From contig NW_026516252.1 of NCBI RefSeq assembly GCF_025602895.1, positions 124,001 to 188,000 on the forward strand: DNA of 64,000 nucleotides. The letters are read 5' to 3'. The notes below the pieces were generated by a model, which did not search any database, was not told the DNA's origin, and saw nothing but the letters and a program-made list of their open reading frames with translations. Both the position numbers and the translations under genes were made by a program. Shown piece by piece: positions 22,091 through 32,358 of this stretch. Numbering within the stretch: position 1 is the stretch's first letter; every line of letters begins with the position of its first letter. The DNA comes from Polychytrium aggregatum. Lineage: Eukaryota; Chytridiomycota; Chytridiomycetes; Polychytriales.

Positions 22091-22234
22091 TGTTCAATCT
22101 GTCTAATCTGTCTAATCTGTCTAATCTGTCTAATCTGTCTAATCTGTCTAATCTGTCTAATCTGTCTAATCTGTTCAATCTGTCTAATCTGTCTAATCTG
22201 TTCAATCTGTTCAATCTGTTCAATCTGTCTAATT
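22091..22234 (+). repeat. 9-bp minisatellite (TCTAATCTG)n
   Basis: About 16 units, with a TTCAATCTG variant interspersed. No spacers, so not a CRISPR array. Confidence 0.92.
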
Positions 22235-22821
22235 CAGCTCTGCTCATAGGCGAATCAAGCTCGCTGCCCTGCGGCCGCCGTAACATCCACCGACTGTCGA
22301 CATCGCCATTCCGCCCATCGCAGCAGCCAGCCGCGCGGCCGCCGCGCCCGACAAGGGCCTGTCGCTCTGTTGCCACCCTCCCGCACGCCTCTTGCCCGGC
22401 ATGGCGGTTGCGCCGCGGCCCCGCGAGCGTCTCGCCAACACCCGCGCCGGCCCAAAGCCAAGGCCAGCGCCCCCATCCAAAAACCATTTATCTTCCCTCA
22501 TCCGCCCGGAGCCCTGTTCGTCCTGCGACTCTGTCTCTCTGTCTCTCGTCGCTGCGCTGTGCTCCGGTCGCCTCTGCTCTGCCTTTGCTCCAAGTCAACG
22601 CCGATCCTGCGTCTGGCCTGTTTCGCTCTGCGATACTTGGGCCGTTGCCGCAAAACACCCGCTCGATACATACTTTGCCTCTCGCTCCGTCTGTCATTCC
22701 ACTCTCCCCAGAATCCAGGGGCGCCTCGATATAGCAACAAAAGTGATCCCTTTCTCTGAGATTCCCATAGTGATTCCCATAGTGATTGCCATCGTTGTTG
22801 TCTCCTCGAGTGAATCCTTCC

Positions 22822-22918
22822 ACAGTCCTGTTGACAATCCTGTTGACAATCCTGTTGACAATTCTTCCACAATCCTGTCCACATTTCCTGTCCACATTTC
22901 CTGTTGACAATCCTGTCC
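22822..22918 (+). repeat. Interspersed CCTGTTGACAAT repeat in a 5' leader
   Basis: Several CCTGTTGACAAT and CCTGTCCACATTT units directly upstream of the cyclin start; they may lie in its 5' UTR. Confidence 0.75.
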
Positions 22919-22952
22919 CTCGGCCCATCATCTCTCTCGCCTCCCTCCTGCC

Positions 22953-23672
22953 ATGCTCACCACTCCCCTCGATCCTGCCCAACATACTTGGCCGCAGATG
23001 GTCCCCTCGGCCGCATACCCGGCCACATACCCGGCCCCGCTGGCCACCCCGGACCAGTCAACACATCCCGACTCGGTGGCCTACTACTATCTCTACATCC
23101 TTGAGACTCTGTACCCACAGCAGTTCCTGACATCGCTGGCTGCCCCGACGACCTCGCCCATCTTCAAGATCATCAAAAAGTTTCTTATCCAGTCTCGCGA
23201 CTCGCTCTCGGTCTTGCAGATGGCCCTGGTGTACCTTTACCGCATCACTACTGCTCTGCGCATCGGCCCTGTCCTGCGCTCGGCCCTGTACTCGCTCGAG
23301 AAGAACATGTGCCTGATATCCGGCTCGCTGCCGAGCCATGGCTATTATTGGGATCCTCCGAGTCTGCCCTCGGGCTGCTTGCCCGTCGTCGTCGCCCTGC
23401 CCTCGGCCCCGCGCTCGCCCTTCAACTGTCCCGAGATGATTGTCCATTCAGGGACTCTGATGTTTGTCGCTGCCCTCGTCGTTGCCTCGAAAGTACACTA
23501 CGAACGCAGCTATGCCAACAAGATCTGGGCCCAGACCGCGGGCCTGCCGCTTGAAACCTTGAATCTGGCCGAAAGGAGGCTGATGGAGGAACTGAACTAC
23601 AATATGTTTGTCCGGGCCGAAGACCTGGCTCCCCTCTCAGTCTTTCCACCCTCGATAGCCTGCTGCCCGTAG
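22953..23672 (+). CDS. PHO80-like cyclin
   Basis: Single exon, 239 aa. After a short proline-rich N-terminus the cyclin fold is visible: FKIIKKFLIQSRDSLSVLQM, ALVYLYRITTALRI, then FNCPEMIVHSGTLMFVAALV, VHYERSYANKIWAQTAGLP, LETLNLAERRLMEELNYNMF. The SY.N..W....G...... E..FL-type signature is that of Pho80/Pcl cyclins, which activate Pho85-type CDKs in nutrient and polarity control. A loop of ~35 residues between helices, rich in Pro and Ser (near LPSHGYYWDPPSLPSG), is longer than usual. It could be an unspliced in-frame intron, but no good GT-AG pair bounds it. Partner kinase unknown. Confidence 0.82.
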   Translation: MLTTPLDPAQHTWPQMVPSAAYPATYPAPLATPDQSTHPDSVAYYYLYILETLYPQQFLTSLAAPTTSPIFKIIKKFLIQSRDSLSVLQMALVYLYRITTALRIGPVLRSALYSLEKNMCLISGSLPSHGYYWDPPSLPSGCLPVVVALPSAPRSPFNCPEMIVHSGTLMFVAALVVASKVHYERSYANKIWAQTAGLPLETLNLAERRLMEELNYNMFVRAEDLAPLSVFPPSIACCP

Positions 23673-24350
23673 CAGCGACGTACGAGGAGCCTTCTGGCTT
23701 GACTTCCCTCTCCACCCCTTCAACTTTTGGATATCATGTATATAGACCCCTTCCCCCCTCCATATATAGCTCCCTGAGAGCAGATCAGCACACCCGAGTA
23801 TCGTCGTAATCTTCGGACGAAATATAGAATGATGTATTCAGTCGACAGCTTATCCGGGCTTGAGCGGGGCGGCATCACTTGCATACAGAGTTGGTCGCAA
23901 CAGCCGGCGGTCTCGCCGAGCATTTGCTTCATGGGGGAAACCGCCGCGCGACAATCGTGTGCTGATCGGGCCGGAGCTGCGTCCTGTTGCCCGGGTCTTC
24001 CTTCATCTTGCCTGTTTCCTGGCCTGAAGCCCTGTCTGCCTCGCCCTCTGGTAACCCAGCTTTCGTATATCTGAGCGGACCCCAGGGAATCCAACCGATG
24101 GGCGTGTGCTTCGATCCGCTTGACATCCGTCTGTTTGAAGCTCCATGCGCCGCGTTCGTCGCTCACATTCACCTGCTTTTGATCCGGCTTTTGGACCAGC
24201 AACGATTCTGCCAGTCTGCACCTCGCGGTTCAGGCTCAGGGCTCAAGAATCTAGACTCAAGACTCAAGAATCAGAACTCAAGAATCAAGACTTAATCAAT
24301 ATTCAAACTCAACACCCACAATTGCCGACCGCTCCCTCATCGTATTGCTG
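23673..24350. other. Spacer, no gene seen
   Basis: 3' flank of the cyclin gene and promoter of the CEP162-like gene. A small CAAGAATC/CTCAAGA repetition occurs near 24240-24290. Confidence 0.5.
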
Positions 24351-24486
24351 ATGGAGAGCCTCATCCACACCGCGACCGATTCGCAGGTAATCAGCCACGA
24401 GCTGGCCGACACGGCACCCAAATGCCCTCCCTTTCCGGATTTCTTCTTCTCTCTTATGCGAGCTGCCGACTCATCTATCTCCACTT

Positions 24487-24522
<36 letters not shown>

Positions 24523-27500
24523 AGACCGATCCCTCGTCCTCAGAGCATGTGCTGGTCCAGATCGACGAGCCATCATCGGCCTTTGGTCTCCCCTCTGGAT
24601 TCAAGGACGTCTCTCGACTGAGTGCCGTGCGCAAGCCCTGGACGGACGATGACGACATTGACTGCACCTCCAGCAGCATCTCGCTGCCCAACATGGACCT
24701 CGATGATCTTGTTCAGTCCTCCCCGACCGAGAGCGCTGTTCGGCCTGCTGTTGCTGCTGTTGCTGCTGTTGCTGCTGCTGCTCCTGTTGGCCCCGCCACC
24801 GATGCTGTCCTGGTCAATACCCTGGGTCCATCAGAGCCCTCGCAGTCGTCGTTTACTGAGGGCACCAAAGCAAGGTTCTTCCGCACTCTCGAAGCCGAGC
24901 TGGGCAGTTCCATCGATTACCGGGCGCTTAACCAGTGTCCAGACACCGCCGAAGACACCGAATCGCCTGGTGAGGTCTCTTCGGGCCGGCCTCCTCTACC
25001 AGACCATCCAACAGACGATCCAACAGACCATATAACAGACCATCCAACAGATCATCCAGCAGACCATCCAACAGAACATCCGGCAGACCATCCGGCAGGC
25101 GATCCAGCGGACAAGGACTCGCCCCCATCTCCACTCAGAACCGATCTGCCCACCCTGTCCGAGCCACCAACACACGCCGAATCCACCGATTTGATTCAGT
25201 TTTCCAACAATCCACCTCCCTTTGCTCCTGGTCTCCCGCCGGTGCTTTCGGCGAGCTCGCTCCTGGACGAAATCCACGATCTGCCTCAAAGTCATGTCTC
25301 CGCACCCATCCTGGACGGCTCACTGCCACTCGGCCCATCTGTTCCTACCCAACCAGAAGCCGACATCTCCCGCTCTCCATCGCCATTCCAACACGAGTCC
25401 AGATCTCATGTCGAGGACGACGGCTACTCCTACCAGTTTGAATCCGAGTCGAGCGAGCATCATGGGCGTGCCCGTTCGCCCGAGTCCCTGTCTACACCGT
25501 CATCACACATTCGCAATACCAATCCCGAGTCACCGTACCCGCTGCAGGCCCAGCCAGGATCCGTATCAATATCACCATCACCACCACCATCGCCATCACC
25601 ACCATCGCCATCACCACCATCGCCATCACCACCATCGCCATCGCGGGTTCCAAGGCCAGCTTCGCCGCTCTCAAACGGGGTCTTGCCTCTCAGTCCAACT
25701 CGCGAGGAGTGTCCCTCACCGGACTTGCTTTCTCCGCTGGCCTCGCCAGCCGTGGCCACCCGCCATCCGGTTCCCAAGGCCGAATCGAGTCAACTTCCTT
25801 CCGATCCATCTCTTGCTGAAGTTGACTTACAGAATGCATCGAATGCGCAACACCTTGGCGCCGAACTGAATCCGCAACCGATATCCGATCGGGACCTCGA
25901 GTCGGATGTGCACATCGAAGCACAACTCAGTCGTGATGGCCTCCATCCCGAGCCAGAGTCTCGTCTCGAGCAGACGCAGCTCCAGTCCAAGCCTCATCGT
26001 GAAGCCAGTCGTGGTGAGACCGTCAGCCGAGTCAGACTCGTGCTCCCCAGCCCTGCCAAAGAGCAGGATGGCAAGCAACCCACTTTGCCATCGAATGATG
26101 GAGCTCCGTCTCAGATCGCCGTGCGACCGGCGGGTACTCTCGGAGCAGATCCCAAGCGGCCAGTAGCCCAAGCTCGTCCGAAGCTGCCATCCAGTGGGTT
26201 GGCTGCACCGCCATCCTCTGCTACCGGCAAGCCAGCGCCGCGGCCGTCAGTATCGCCGGCCAAGGCGAGCACCAGCCAGGTCTTGTCCAAGCCTCCGGCG
26301 AGGCAAAACTCCAAGAGCTCGCTCAAGAAAGCCATCTTGCAGGACACAAACCTCAAGCGGCGACCTTCGACCCAGGAACTCAAACCCGCTATATCCGATC
26401 ACCCGGCGGCACCGCACCATCGCTCGTCCTCGTCTCAGGACCCGCCTACGCCCCTGCTGCCCGTGCGTCCTGATAGCATCCAGCCAGCTACCAGTCTAGA
26501 ATCCGCGCAACTCGCCTCAGAGATCGAGTGTCTGACTCGGCTTATCCATGATAAAGACGAAGCCATCAGGAAGCTCACCGCGACGATCGTCGAAAAGGAC
26601 AGCGCCATCCAGAGCCTCAAGGACGAAGTCGACTTTCTCGAAAAGCTGCGGGAAGAACGAGACCTGTTCCAGGCCGGCCGAGTCAGAGTGCCCGATGCAA
26701 TCGAGGGCGTCCCGGACTCGGAGCTGGCCGCGCTGCGGCGACAGTTTGAGGAACAGGAGGCTCTGATCGCGGGCTTCCAGCGCGAGAACGAGAAGCTGGA
26801 CGAGCAGGTCCGGCGACTCAAGAAAAAGGCCAAGGAGACCGAACACCAATTCTTTCTCAAGCACGAGGCCACCGAGCGAGAGATTGCCCATCTGCGTCAG
26901 CAGCTGCATGGCCGCGAGAACGACGCCGACTTTGGTGCGGCCAAGCTTCGGGTCCGCCTGGAGGAGCTCGAGCACGAGCTTCAGCATACTCGTCGCGATG
27001 CCGAGGATCAGCGCGAGGCCATGAAGGGCGAGCTGGTCAAGGTCCGGGCGCAACTTGCCGAAGCCAACTCGAAGCTGCGGGAACTGACCGAGGCCAGCCC
27101 AGAGGAGCTGGATCGCCTGCGTGGTCAGCTCAAAGAGTCCAAGGAGCGCTATGAGGCGTATATCGTCCAGCTGGAGGGCAAGCTCGAAGCCTTTTCCCAG
27201 AGCGGCAGGCTGCCCGAGAGTCATCTTGCTGGTGGCCCTGAACTGCAGCCGTGGCTTCCTTCGCCGGCGCTCTTGGAGAGCATCGACGACTTTGTGGCCA
27301 TGGTCGAGACCCTTGGACTCACCACCCAGGCACAGCGAACTAAGATTCCGGCCGCATCGCACAGCAGTCGGCGCACAGATGGCAAGCGCCCAGGACAGCA
27401 GCAGCCCGATCGACTCGAGCAGAAACTGGCGCAGATCAAGAGTCTGGTTCAAACGGCACGGGCATCGACATCGGCATCGACATCTGGCGGCGACTCTGCC

Positions 27501-29238
27501 TTTGGACTGGCCCGGCCGGCTATGGACCAACCCGACTATATCCGAAGGCTCCGCGAGCGCATCAAGCAACTCGAGCTCGATGCCGAAACGACGCTGAATG
27601 AGCACCGGGAGGTATGCCGACAACACGAGAACAAGGTACGGCCTTTTGTGTGGAGCGAGTACGCAAATCGCAAATCAACCCGCTGAATATCATGTATTGC
27701 GCCGCTGTGGATGATGGATTGCGTCGCTGTCGATGATGGATTATGTCGCTGCGTGGTAAACGGGAATCGGCTCTTTGGGTCGGCCACGGCGTTCTGACTT
27801 CCTTTGTCCGTCTATTCCCTTAGTTGTCGCGACAACAGGTTGAGTACGAGGAGCAGCTCGCCGAGCTCAAGTCCAAGAACGACCAACTCTATCGATCGCT
27901 CCTCGAGGCTGCGGAGAAGACCTCGTCCGAGACCATCGGCTTGGCCAACGATCGCATCTCGCAGCTCGAGCAGCAGCTCTCCACACTCTTGAACGAATAC
28001 TCCCAGCAGCTCAAGGAGGCCAACAACGTCAAGACCCTTGGATCGGAGCTAGAGCAGACGCAGAAGCTACTGTCGCTCTCCGAGGCCAAGGTCGAGACCC
28101 TCACCGAGCGGATGATCCAGCAGCAGAGCAAGCTCCTCGAGTACGAGCGGCTGATGAGCGAATACGAAGAAACGCTGACCAAGGTGCAGAAGACCAAGAA
28201 CAGCGTCGAAGCCGAGCTGCTGCAGAACGCGCTCGAGAAGGACCGCTTGGTGTCCAGCTACGAGGCCAAGATCGTGCAGATGCAGCAGATGTGGCACGAC
28301 AAGGTCTTTGCCGTCGAGGAGACAAAGTGGGTTGAAGAAGTCGGCAAGCTGCGGACCGAGCTGGAGCAACTTCGGATGACCAATCTGAATCTCAAGAACA
28401 AGTATGTACCTTTCCTCCCAACGCCCCACCCCCTTCTCCATGGCTCGACGCCCACTGCTCTCCCGGGTCAGCGCGGGTGGGTGCGCTTTTGGGTGCGTCG
28501 CAGCGGGCCCGCATTCTGTCTCGTGAATATGTCGCTGAGCCGTCCCTGCGCCGTCCTTCTGGCATTGTGTCGGGTTTCGTTCTCCCATCCACACGTGCTC
28601 CCAGGCTCCAAATCAGCGAGACCGCCCGCAAGGCTGTCCAAGAAAACACCCTTGCTATCCTTAAGCAGACCCAGCAAGAAACCTCGCAGATCTCCTCGGC
28701 GCACTATCACCAAGCTGTCGAGTTGGCTCGCGAGGAGACCCGGCGCGCGCTGCAAAGTGCGCATCAGCTGGAGGTTCGCGAGCTCAAGCGCGCCCGCGAC
28801 GACGCCGAAAAGCAGCTGCAGGTCTTGCGGGACAAGCACGGGGAGCTCCAAGAGCAGTGCCGGCGCCTCGAGGCGTCGCTTGAGGAGGCCAAGCTCGGCA
28901 GCGATTCGGCGTTGCGGCGCCAGAGCCAACAGCTCCAGCAGCAACTCCGAGTGGCACGCCAGAACTGGACGCCGGACATGCATGCCTTTGCCCGGCTCGA
29001 GGAGCAAATCCGGACGCTCGAGGAGCAGTACTCGGAGCGCGAGTCGGACATCCAGAAGCGCATCCAGGTGCATGCCCAGGAGCTGGCGCGCAAGGAAGTC
29101 GAGCGGGTGCGCGCCATGTACGAGCCCTTGCTCAAGAGAAAGAACCAGGAGATCGAGGGGTTCCGGCGCGAGCTGGAGGAGCTCATGCAGGGCTTTGCGC
29201 TGCTGAAGCGAAAGGGTGGTGCGTCGTCGCGTTCATGA
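24351..29238 (+). CDS. CEP162-like centriolar coiled-coil protein
   Basis: Exons 24351-27635, 27824-28401 and 28605-29238 give 1,498 aa with clean phases. The first ~700 residues are disordered and low-complexity (Ala-Arg repeats, an acidic DHPTDHP-type tract, a PSPPSPS tract, many Ser-Pro). The rest, from about residue 725, is near-continuous coiled coil. The C-terminal end (a LEEQIRTLEEQYSERESDIQ stretch, then LLKRKNQEIEGFRRELEELM) matches the architecture I know for CEP162, a microtubule-binding protein at the distal end of centrioles needed for transition-zone assembly. That fits a fungus with flagellated zoospores. Identification rests on the C-terminus; a different long coiled-coil protein cannot be excluded. 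Confidence 0.6.
24487..24519 (+). repeat. (GCTCGT)n coding microsatellite
   Basis: Encodes an Ala-Arg run near residue 50 of the CEP162-like protein. Confidence 0.9.
25005..25105 (+). repeat. 12-bp coding minisatellite (DHPT repeat)
   Basis: Units of the type GACCATCCAACA/GCA encode a repeated Asp-His-Pro-Thr/Ala motif. Confidence 0.85.
25568..25642 (+). repeat. 15-bp coding minisatellite (SPSPP repeat)
   Basis: CATCACCACCATCGC units encode Pro/Ser repeats in the disordered part of the CEP162-like protein. Confidence 0.85.
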
Positions 29239-29669
29239 GCGGCGCCAGCGGCATGAGGTGTGCAATCCGATGCGGTAGTCCGATGCGGTAGTCCGATGCG
29301 GTAGTCCGATGCATGCTGCTGCACTTGCTATATCCACAACCCTGCTGTTGATGGCGTGTGGTCGCCACCTTCGTCGGTATGGCCACGATGCTGGGGATGA
29401 GAGCGATCATGCGTGTGGCGAGGGGTCAATGCTGCGACTGATCATTTTTGTGAGTGATCCATGCGAGTCAAACCAATGTTGTACAATGGAAGAAATGTAT
29501 TCAGGTTCTGGGATAAAATTGTGGCTATCGGGCCTCAGAGGACCAAGGAGAGTTCCGCTTCATGATTATGAACGCTGGACTGCCGATCGGATGTGCGAGA
29601 GCGAGAGAGAGGGAGAGAAACAAACAACAAACAAACAGGGGAGTGGGCACAGCTGCTCTTGCCAGGATG
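29239..29669. other. Convergent 3' spacer
   Basis: The CEP162-like and R2-like genes converge here. Four copies of GATGCGGTAGTCC lie at about 29268-29312. No ORF of interest. Confidence 0.6.
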
Positions 29670-31458
29670 TTAAAAGTCGTCGTCGAGAGTAAAGGCGCTT
29701 TCGATGTTCGCGGGAACCTCGGCCTTCTTCTGGATGGCAGTGACGGGGGTCTTCGACTTGATCTTGATGGTCTCCGACTCGATGATGCGCGTGGCCCAGG
29801 GAAGTGGGTCGGTGACGCCAAAGACCTTCTCAAAGCCGAGCCCAACCACAGTCTGGTCGGCGACAAACTTGCAATACCGCTTCAGCTCGGCCGGATCGAC
29901 CGTTGTGCCGGCCAGGGCAATCGCGTTGCCGGCATACGAAAACAGGTCCTTGACGAGCTCCTCCTCGATGTCGACGGCCTCCTGCAGCATGGCGTGCACT
30001 TTGGAGACAGGGACCTTGTTGACCAGAAGGTCGCCGAGGATGGTCGAGAGCTCATAATAGTGGTGGTAGTCGTGATGCATCTTGATGAGTCCGTGGAGGA
30101 AGCCAGGCAATGCCGAACGCTCGTACTTTGGCACCTTGGCGGCCAGGTGGACGGCGATGATGCTCAGAGTCGAGTTGAAAATCTTGCTGTAGATGGCCAG
30201 GGCAACGTTGCGGACAGAAAAGTGCTCGTGGGATTTGTGGATGTGGCGCTCGACCCAAGCAATCTTTCTGTGCAGGCTGGGGACTATGGAACATGGTGCA
30301 CATCAGCAAAGATCGACTACATAAGCACTCGCTATCCATGCAAGCAGTTGAGGCATCAGTGTGCTTGGCGATGATGACAAATGGTAGTGGAATAGAGAAG
30401 CAGAGAGGCAGGGAAGCGGGGGACAGTAGTAGACCGATGGGATTGTGGGCAGTGGATGAATCGAGGCCGGTACGAGTGGCTGCCGAGGCAACGGAGCTCA
30501 ATGCACAGGGAGAGTGATGGATGGACACAATTTGTCCATACACATAGGCAAGCAACTGGCAATGATCCGTCACACGATATGGGGGACCGCTGCGCACATG
30601 AAGAGCCAAAAGCAGAAACTAGCAAGTATCTGAGGAGGGCCGGCTCAGAACAACCCTGCACATGGCCTTGCTGCACGCCGCCAATTGCTCGTGGATGGAC
30701 ACTTACAGGAGCTGATGGTTTCGTAGATCAGATCGCGGCTTGCGTCGTCTTTCAGAAACAGGCCCAGGAGAGCGTTGAGCAGCTCCAGGTGGATGTTCTT
30801 TTGCATGATCTGGAAGCCGTAGTATGCGCGAGGCTCGGCAGCCTGGATCTCGTTGGCGACGCGGGATTGGACATTGCCGACGAACGAATCGTTGGTGGCC
30901 AGCAGCAGCAGGATCTGCAGGAGCACCGACTTTTCTTTGCCTGACAATGTCTCCCACCCTGGCGATGGATCAAATGGAGGGTGTGAGAAGCACGGCGCAT
31001 ATGGACTACCGCTCAATGAGGGATGTGTTGGCGAGGCTCCACGGCCATCGCCGCTAATGGAGTCACTGATCGGTCGGACTCACCTTCGGCATCCTCGGAG
31101 AGTGCGATTTCCTCGGCACTCCAGAATTTGGCCTCGGCGGCCTTGTAGGCCTGCCAGATCTGTTGATCGGGGCATCAGACGAGGGGTTTGGGAGTATCTG
31201 TCAGTGGGGATCGGGCAGGCCGAGGGAAGCCACTCGATGATGCCGCCGAGCACGATCTAACCACGGGATACCGCTGCCATGGCGTCTCACCTCGTTGTAG
31301 TGGATCGGGAACATGACGAAGCGATGCTTGCTCTCGGTCAGCAGGGGCTCGTCCTTGTAGGCCGCTGCCGAAGGCTCAAATTCGGTGTTGTCAAAGTCGG
31401 CGCTGCCAAAGTCGGCCAGCGGTTGCTGCGCGGGGGTCTCGTCGGTGTTGCCGAGCAT
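29670..31458 (-). CDS. Degenerate ribonucleotide reductase small subunit (R2/Rnr4-like)
   Basis: Exons 31291-31458, 31084-31159, 30707-30958 and 29670-30283 (370 codons, all phases closing) give 369 aa, near the R2 length. The R2 scaffold is clear: EPLLTESKHRFVMFPIHY, IWQAYKAAEAKFWSAEEIAL, ETLSGKEK, FQIMQKNIHLELL, YCKFVADQTVVGLGFEKVFG, and the terminal FTLDDDF that docks on R1. But the catalytic residues of canonical R2 are replaced. Using mouse numbering: D139 becomes A75, E170 becomes K135, E233 becomes S198, E267 and H270 become Tyr by my alignment, and the radical Tyr177 becomes L142. Only H173 (H138) remains. It therefore cannot hold the di-iron centre. It resembles, and exceeds, yeast Rnr4, which stabilises the active R2. 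Role as a structural partner is inference. Confidence 0.9.
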
Positions 31459-32358
31459 GCTGGACTGGCGTGATGGCAAGGACGAGGTGGGCGTGTTGTA
31501 TGAGCTGCGAGGGGGTGCGCTGGACGAACTCAATGCTGAGGGTGTCCGAATATATACTGGCGGAGCGAGACGAGATCCAAACCGACGGGGGAGGGGCGAA
31601 TTGCGGGGGGGGGAAGTGCAGGTCGTTCCAGATGCATGTCGGCCGCGCTGTCGAATCGCGTGTCTGCGCAGCGCTTGCCGTATATGGGCAAATGACAGTC
31701 CCTCGCGCCTGTTCTCGCCGAGAAGCCATGTCGGTCTGGGGCTGGAGAAGGAGCTGAGGTCAATATTGGTCCTGGGTCCGGAGCCAAAGCATCCGGAAAG
31801 AGATATTTGCTCCGGCACTCGGTCAACTTGTCGGTGGTGGTGCGAGGGTAAGGGAGGGTCCGGGCAAGATCGGCTGTGGGGACGAGAACCCGCCGCAACC
31901 AGGGTCACCGCGGCTCGCTGATATCGCGAGAGTCGCTGCTTGTCTGCCGCCCGTGCTGCTTGATGTCCGTCTTGGTTGATGCCTGTCTTGCTTGGCTCGA
32001 GCAGCACCAAATCATAGACCCATGTCGGAGCACGCTGATCTGTCGTTTTTGGAGGTATTGGGCCCGCACATGCATGCCCTCTCTATGCTGCCCTGCTCGT
32101 CATTCGAGGATGGCGATTGGAATGGGGGCGACGGCGAGATCGGACTGGGGGCTGGTCACGACTTTGAGGCTCATGCGAACACACTCTCTTTACTCATGCC
32201 GTGTGGGGCTGAAGAGTCATTCCGATGGTGAGTGCTTGGAGCAGGCGGGTGGAGCCCAAGTAGCGACAATCAAGTCTGGCTTCAAGACAGCATCACATTC
32301 GCTCATGGCGGCCGCTCATACATCGACCTTCTCCCTCCTCCACTTTCGTGACTGCGAG
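31459..32358. other. Divergent promoter region of R2-like and ING genes
   Basis: Long overlapping ORFs on both strands (for example 31201-32010 minus) are extensions of the R2 exon frame or shadows. The ING start codon probably lies here near 32023. Confidence 0.5.
31551..31556 (-). promoter_or_regulatory. TATA box of the R2-like gene
   Basis: TATATA on the minus strand, 93 nt upstream of the ATG at 31458. It supports that ATG over the longer upstream reading frame. Confidence 0.55.

Larger units (their letters stand above)
21245..22952. other. Repeat-rich spacer before the cyclin gene
   Basis: No credible ORF. It holds three tandem repeat tracts (listed separately) and a pyrimidine-rich leader towards the cyclin. 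Confidence 0.5.

Noticed and set aside
22091-22234. Regular short repeats that could suggest a CRISPR array
   Set aside because: Units are contiguous with no spacers and the genome is eukaryotic; it is a minisatellite.
31459-32010. N-terminal extension of the R2-like protein
   Set aside because: The frame is open upstream, but a TATA box at 31551-31556 and R2 family length favour the start at 31458.
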